Shown piece after piece: positions 6,084-7,228 of a stretch of DNA of 7,228 nt. Position 1 is the first letter of the stretch, and each line of letters begins with the position of its first letter. The DNA is from Chloroflexota bacterium (GTDB taxonomy: Bacteria > Chloroflexota > Dehalococcoidia > Lucifugimonadales > VGZR01). A program made the position numbers and the translations under genes. The notes below the pieces were generated by a model. That model saw nothing but the letters and a program-made list of their open reading frames with translations, was not told where the DNA came from and made no database searches. The DNA lies in assembly GCA_027625225.1 (NCBI GenBank), contig JAQBWG010000092.1:1-7228 (forward strand). Direction: 5' to 3'.

Positions 6084-6234
6084 GGTTACACTGTTCCTGC
6101 GAGAGTGGGTCGCTATGTGTTTCCGAATTCTACGGGTAGGCGGGAACTTTTCCAAATCGGGCAGCGTCAGTATATGTGAACGGACACAGAATCCGGAATA
6201 TCAAACGAGACGGTGTGTCGAGAGGAGGCGCATC
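6084..6234. promoter_or_regulatory. Divergent intergenic region, probable promoters
   Basis: 151 bp between the SDR-2 start and the first membrane mini-protein start, more AT-rich than flanking genes. TATATG at 6171-6176 is a possible plus-strand -10, but the hexamer 17 nt upstream (TTTTCC, 6148-6153) is a poor -35. Promoter placement is therefore inference from gene orientation. Confidence 0.35.
6224..6228 (+). promoter_or_regulatory. Ribosome binding site of membrane protein A
   Basis: GGAGG within AGAGGAGG lies 6 nt before the ATG at 6235 and supports that short protein as a real gene. Confidence 0.8.
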
Positions 6235-6426
6235 ATGGATATGGTTCTTGCAGCATGGATGGGGCTCATACTGGTGGGGGCAGGGATGGTCGGCGGCGGC
6301 TTGACGACATATATTAGGGGCAAAGAACGAGTAGCACAGAAGATAGGGGTATCCGCTTTCATGATGGGCATCGCTATGTGGGGAGTAGTGCTGGCCACAG
6401 CTCAGACGAGCATCAGCCTCGCTTAG
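6235..6426 (+). CDS. Small two-helix membrane protein A
   Basis: A 63-residue protein that I do not recognise. It has a hydrophobic segment at about 4-24, a short basic loop TYIRGKERVAQK (25-36), and a second hydrophobic segment at about 37-56. By the positive-inside rule the loop should be cytoplasmic. Glycines in both segments suggest tight helix packing. The ATG at 6235 has GGAGG 6 nt upstream; the upstream in-frame extension to 6082 lies in the promoter region and is rejected. It is followed 29 bp later by a second protein that aligns without gaps (see membrane protein B), so the two are probably tandem paralogues in one transcript. Function unknown. Confidence 0.75.
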   Translation: MDMVLAAWMGLILVGAGMVGGGLTTYIRGKERVAQKIGVSAFMMGIAMWGVVLATAQTSISLA

Positions 6427-6455
6427 TTTCCTGATAGCGAAAAAGAGCCTTCTTC

Positions 6456-6683
6456 ATGGAATGGGGTTGGATAGTCCTCATCGTATTAGCTGCAGCAGGT
6501 GCGGCTTTTGTCGCAGGTGGCTTGGTGGCGTACTTCAAGGGCGGCCGAGCGCTGGTAAAGGCGGTTGGCGCGGGTTCGGTGGCGGCTGGCATCGTGATGC
6601 TGGCATTGGTGGTGGCGACGGTGCCGGTGACACGTACGGTTAGCAATGGCTATTCGCCGGAGCCGGTGGTGGAGACGGGGTAG
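6456..6683 (+). CDS. Small two-helix membrane protein B
   Basis: A 75-residue protein with hydrophobic segments at about 4-26 and 37-58, a basic loop KGGRALVK (28-35), and a polar tail NGYSPEPVVETG (64-75) absent from membrane protein A. Aligned from the first residue with A there are no gaps over 58 positions, and about 17 residues are identical: L11, G15, A16, V19, GGL (21-23), Y26, G29, G38, GI (45-46), M48, V52, A54 and T55, plus M1. This supports duplication from one ancestor. The ribosome binding site is weak (AAAGAG about 9 nt upstream), so translation may depend on the upstream gene. A hairpin terminator follows the stop. Function unknown. Confidence 0.72.
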   Translation: MEWGWIVLIVLAAAGAAFVAGGLVAYFKGGRALVKAVGAGSVAAGIVMLALVVATVPVTRTVSNGYSPEPVVETG

Positions 6684-6703
6684 AGGAGCAGAAGCTTTTA
6701 AGA

Positions 6704-6734
6704 AAGGGGCGGTTCATTAAACGAACCGCCCCTT
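6704..6734. terminator. Bidirectional hairpin terminator between convergent genes
   Basis: AAGGGGCGGTTC (6704-6715) and GAACCGCCCCTT (6723-6734) form a perfect 12-bp stem with a 7-nt loop. It lies between the stops of membrane protein B (plus) and the redoxin-TPR gene (minus). On the plus strand it runs into TTCTCGTTT; on the minus strand into TTTCTTAAAA. Both tails are only moderately T-rich, but the position and stem suggest it serves both genes. Confidence 0.8.
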
Positions 6735-6739
6735 CTCGT

Positions 6740-7228
6740 TTAGAGCCCCTGTTTTAGCTGTTCGGCCTGCCAGTCGTAGTCCACGTTGCCGCTGTAGAAG
6801 CGGTCGGGGTTCTGGACGGCCCATATCTGCTTGCGGATGACGTAGTTGTCGGGCTCGAGCGCGATGGTTTTGCGCCACTCGGCGATGGCTTCGTCAACCT
6901 TGCCTTCGCGGTAGAGCTTCTCACCCGTGCGGAAGTGTGCGTTGGCTTTGGTGTGCGTGTCGTCAAGCACGTCCGATTCGGGCTGCTCGGCGTTGCCGAT
7001 GCCGCCGCTGGTGGCGAACTCTTCAACGAGTGCGCGGGTGCGTGGCTTTTTCACGTCGAAACCGCTGAGTTCCTTATACAAAACCACCCCAGTTTCGTCT
7101 ACGAGATAGCCGTTGGGGATGGCCTTGAATCCGTAGTGGTCGCCGAGCATGTTTTCTTCGTCAACGACGGTGGTGAAGTCGGCGTTCGCCTTTTCGGTGT
7201 AGGGGCGCGCCCTTTCCGGGCCCTGGAC
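6740..7228 (-). CDS. Redoxin-like domain with TPR, 5' end missing
   Basis: The last 162 residues of a gene that continues past the right edge of the window. Residues 1-75 of the visible part resemble the C-terminal half of a thioredoxin/TlpA-like redoxin fold: FTTVVDEEN, then GFKAIPNGYLVDETGVVLYK (33-52), where P38 matches the cis-proline and the rest the usual GxPxxxLID-G strand block. The active-site CxxC or single cysteine would lie upstream and cannot be checked. Residues about 92-125 (AHFRTGEKLYREGKVDEAIAEWRKTIALEPDN) read as one tetratricopeptide repeat. The C-terminus carries NPDRFYSGNVDYDW (140-153), of unknown meaning. A role in thiol redox or thiol-dependent protein maturation is inference from the fold. 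It is convergent with the membrane mini-proteins. Confidence 0.82.
   Translation of the reverse strand, partial: VQGPERARPYTEKANADFTTVVDEENMLGDHYGFKAIPNGYLVDETGVVLYKELSGFDVKKPRTRALVEEFATSGGIGNAEQPESDVLDDTHTKANAHFRTGEKLYREGKVDEAIAEWRKTIALEPDNYVIRKQIWAVQNPDRFYSGNVDYDWQAEQLKQGL

Overview
This 7.2 kb window is a high-GC bacterial segment with compact genes, good Shine-Dalgarno sites and short intergenic gaps. It holds ten protein genes. No rRNA, tRNA, CRISPR array or insertion sequence was seen. The gene mix (NAD-dependent formate dehydrogenase, acetamidase/formamidase, pirin, two SDR oxidoreductases, a redoxin-TPR protein) fits an aerobic heterotroph. An uncultured marine or soil lineage such as a Chloroflexota/SAR202-like bacterium is a guess from general impression only; nothing in the window fixes the taxonomy.

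Layout. Left block (32-2151, minus strand): an acetamidase/formamidase gene followed 98 bp later by an NAD-dependent formate dehydrogenase gene. Together they could take formamide to formate plus ammonia, and then formate to CO2 plus NADH. Centre-left (2311-3745, plus strand): a small exported protein with two copies of a PGYE...SDT motif, a strong intrinsic terminator, then a pirin gene in its own unit. Centre-right (3798-6083, minus strand): in transcription order SDR-2, SDR-1 and a protein with two TFIIB-type zinc ribbons. A perfect 13-bp inverted repeat fills the gap between the two SDR genes. The zinc-ribbon gene is visibly more AT-rich than its neighbours. Right block (6235-6683, plus strand): two adjacent small two-helix membrane proteins that align to each other without gaps and look like a tandem duplication. 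They end at a hairpin terminator, which probably also serves the converging redoxin-TPR gene (minus strand) that runs off the right edge.

How the genes work together: only the formamidase-formate dehydrogenase pair gives a clear pathway. The two SDRs are probably co-transcribed and may act on a common substrate, which the sequence does not reveal. The most novel items are the unnamed small proteins: the PGYE-repeat exported protein and the tandem membrane mini-proteins. I see no clear evidence of a complete new multi-gene system.
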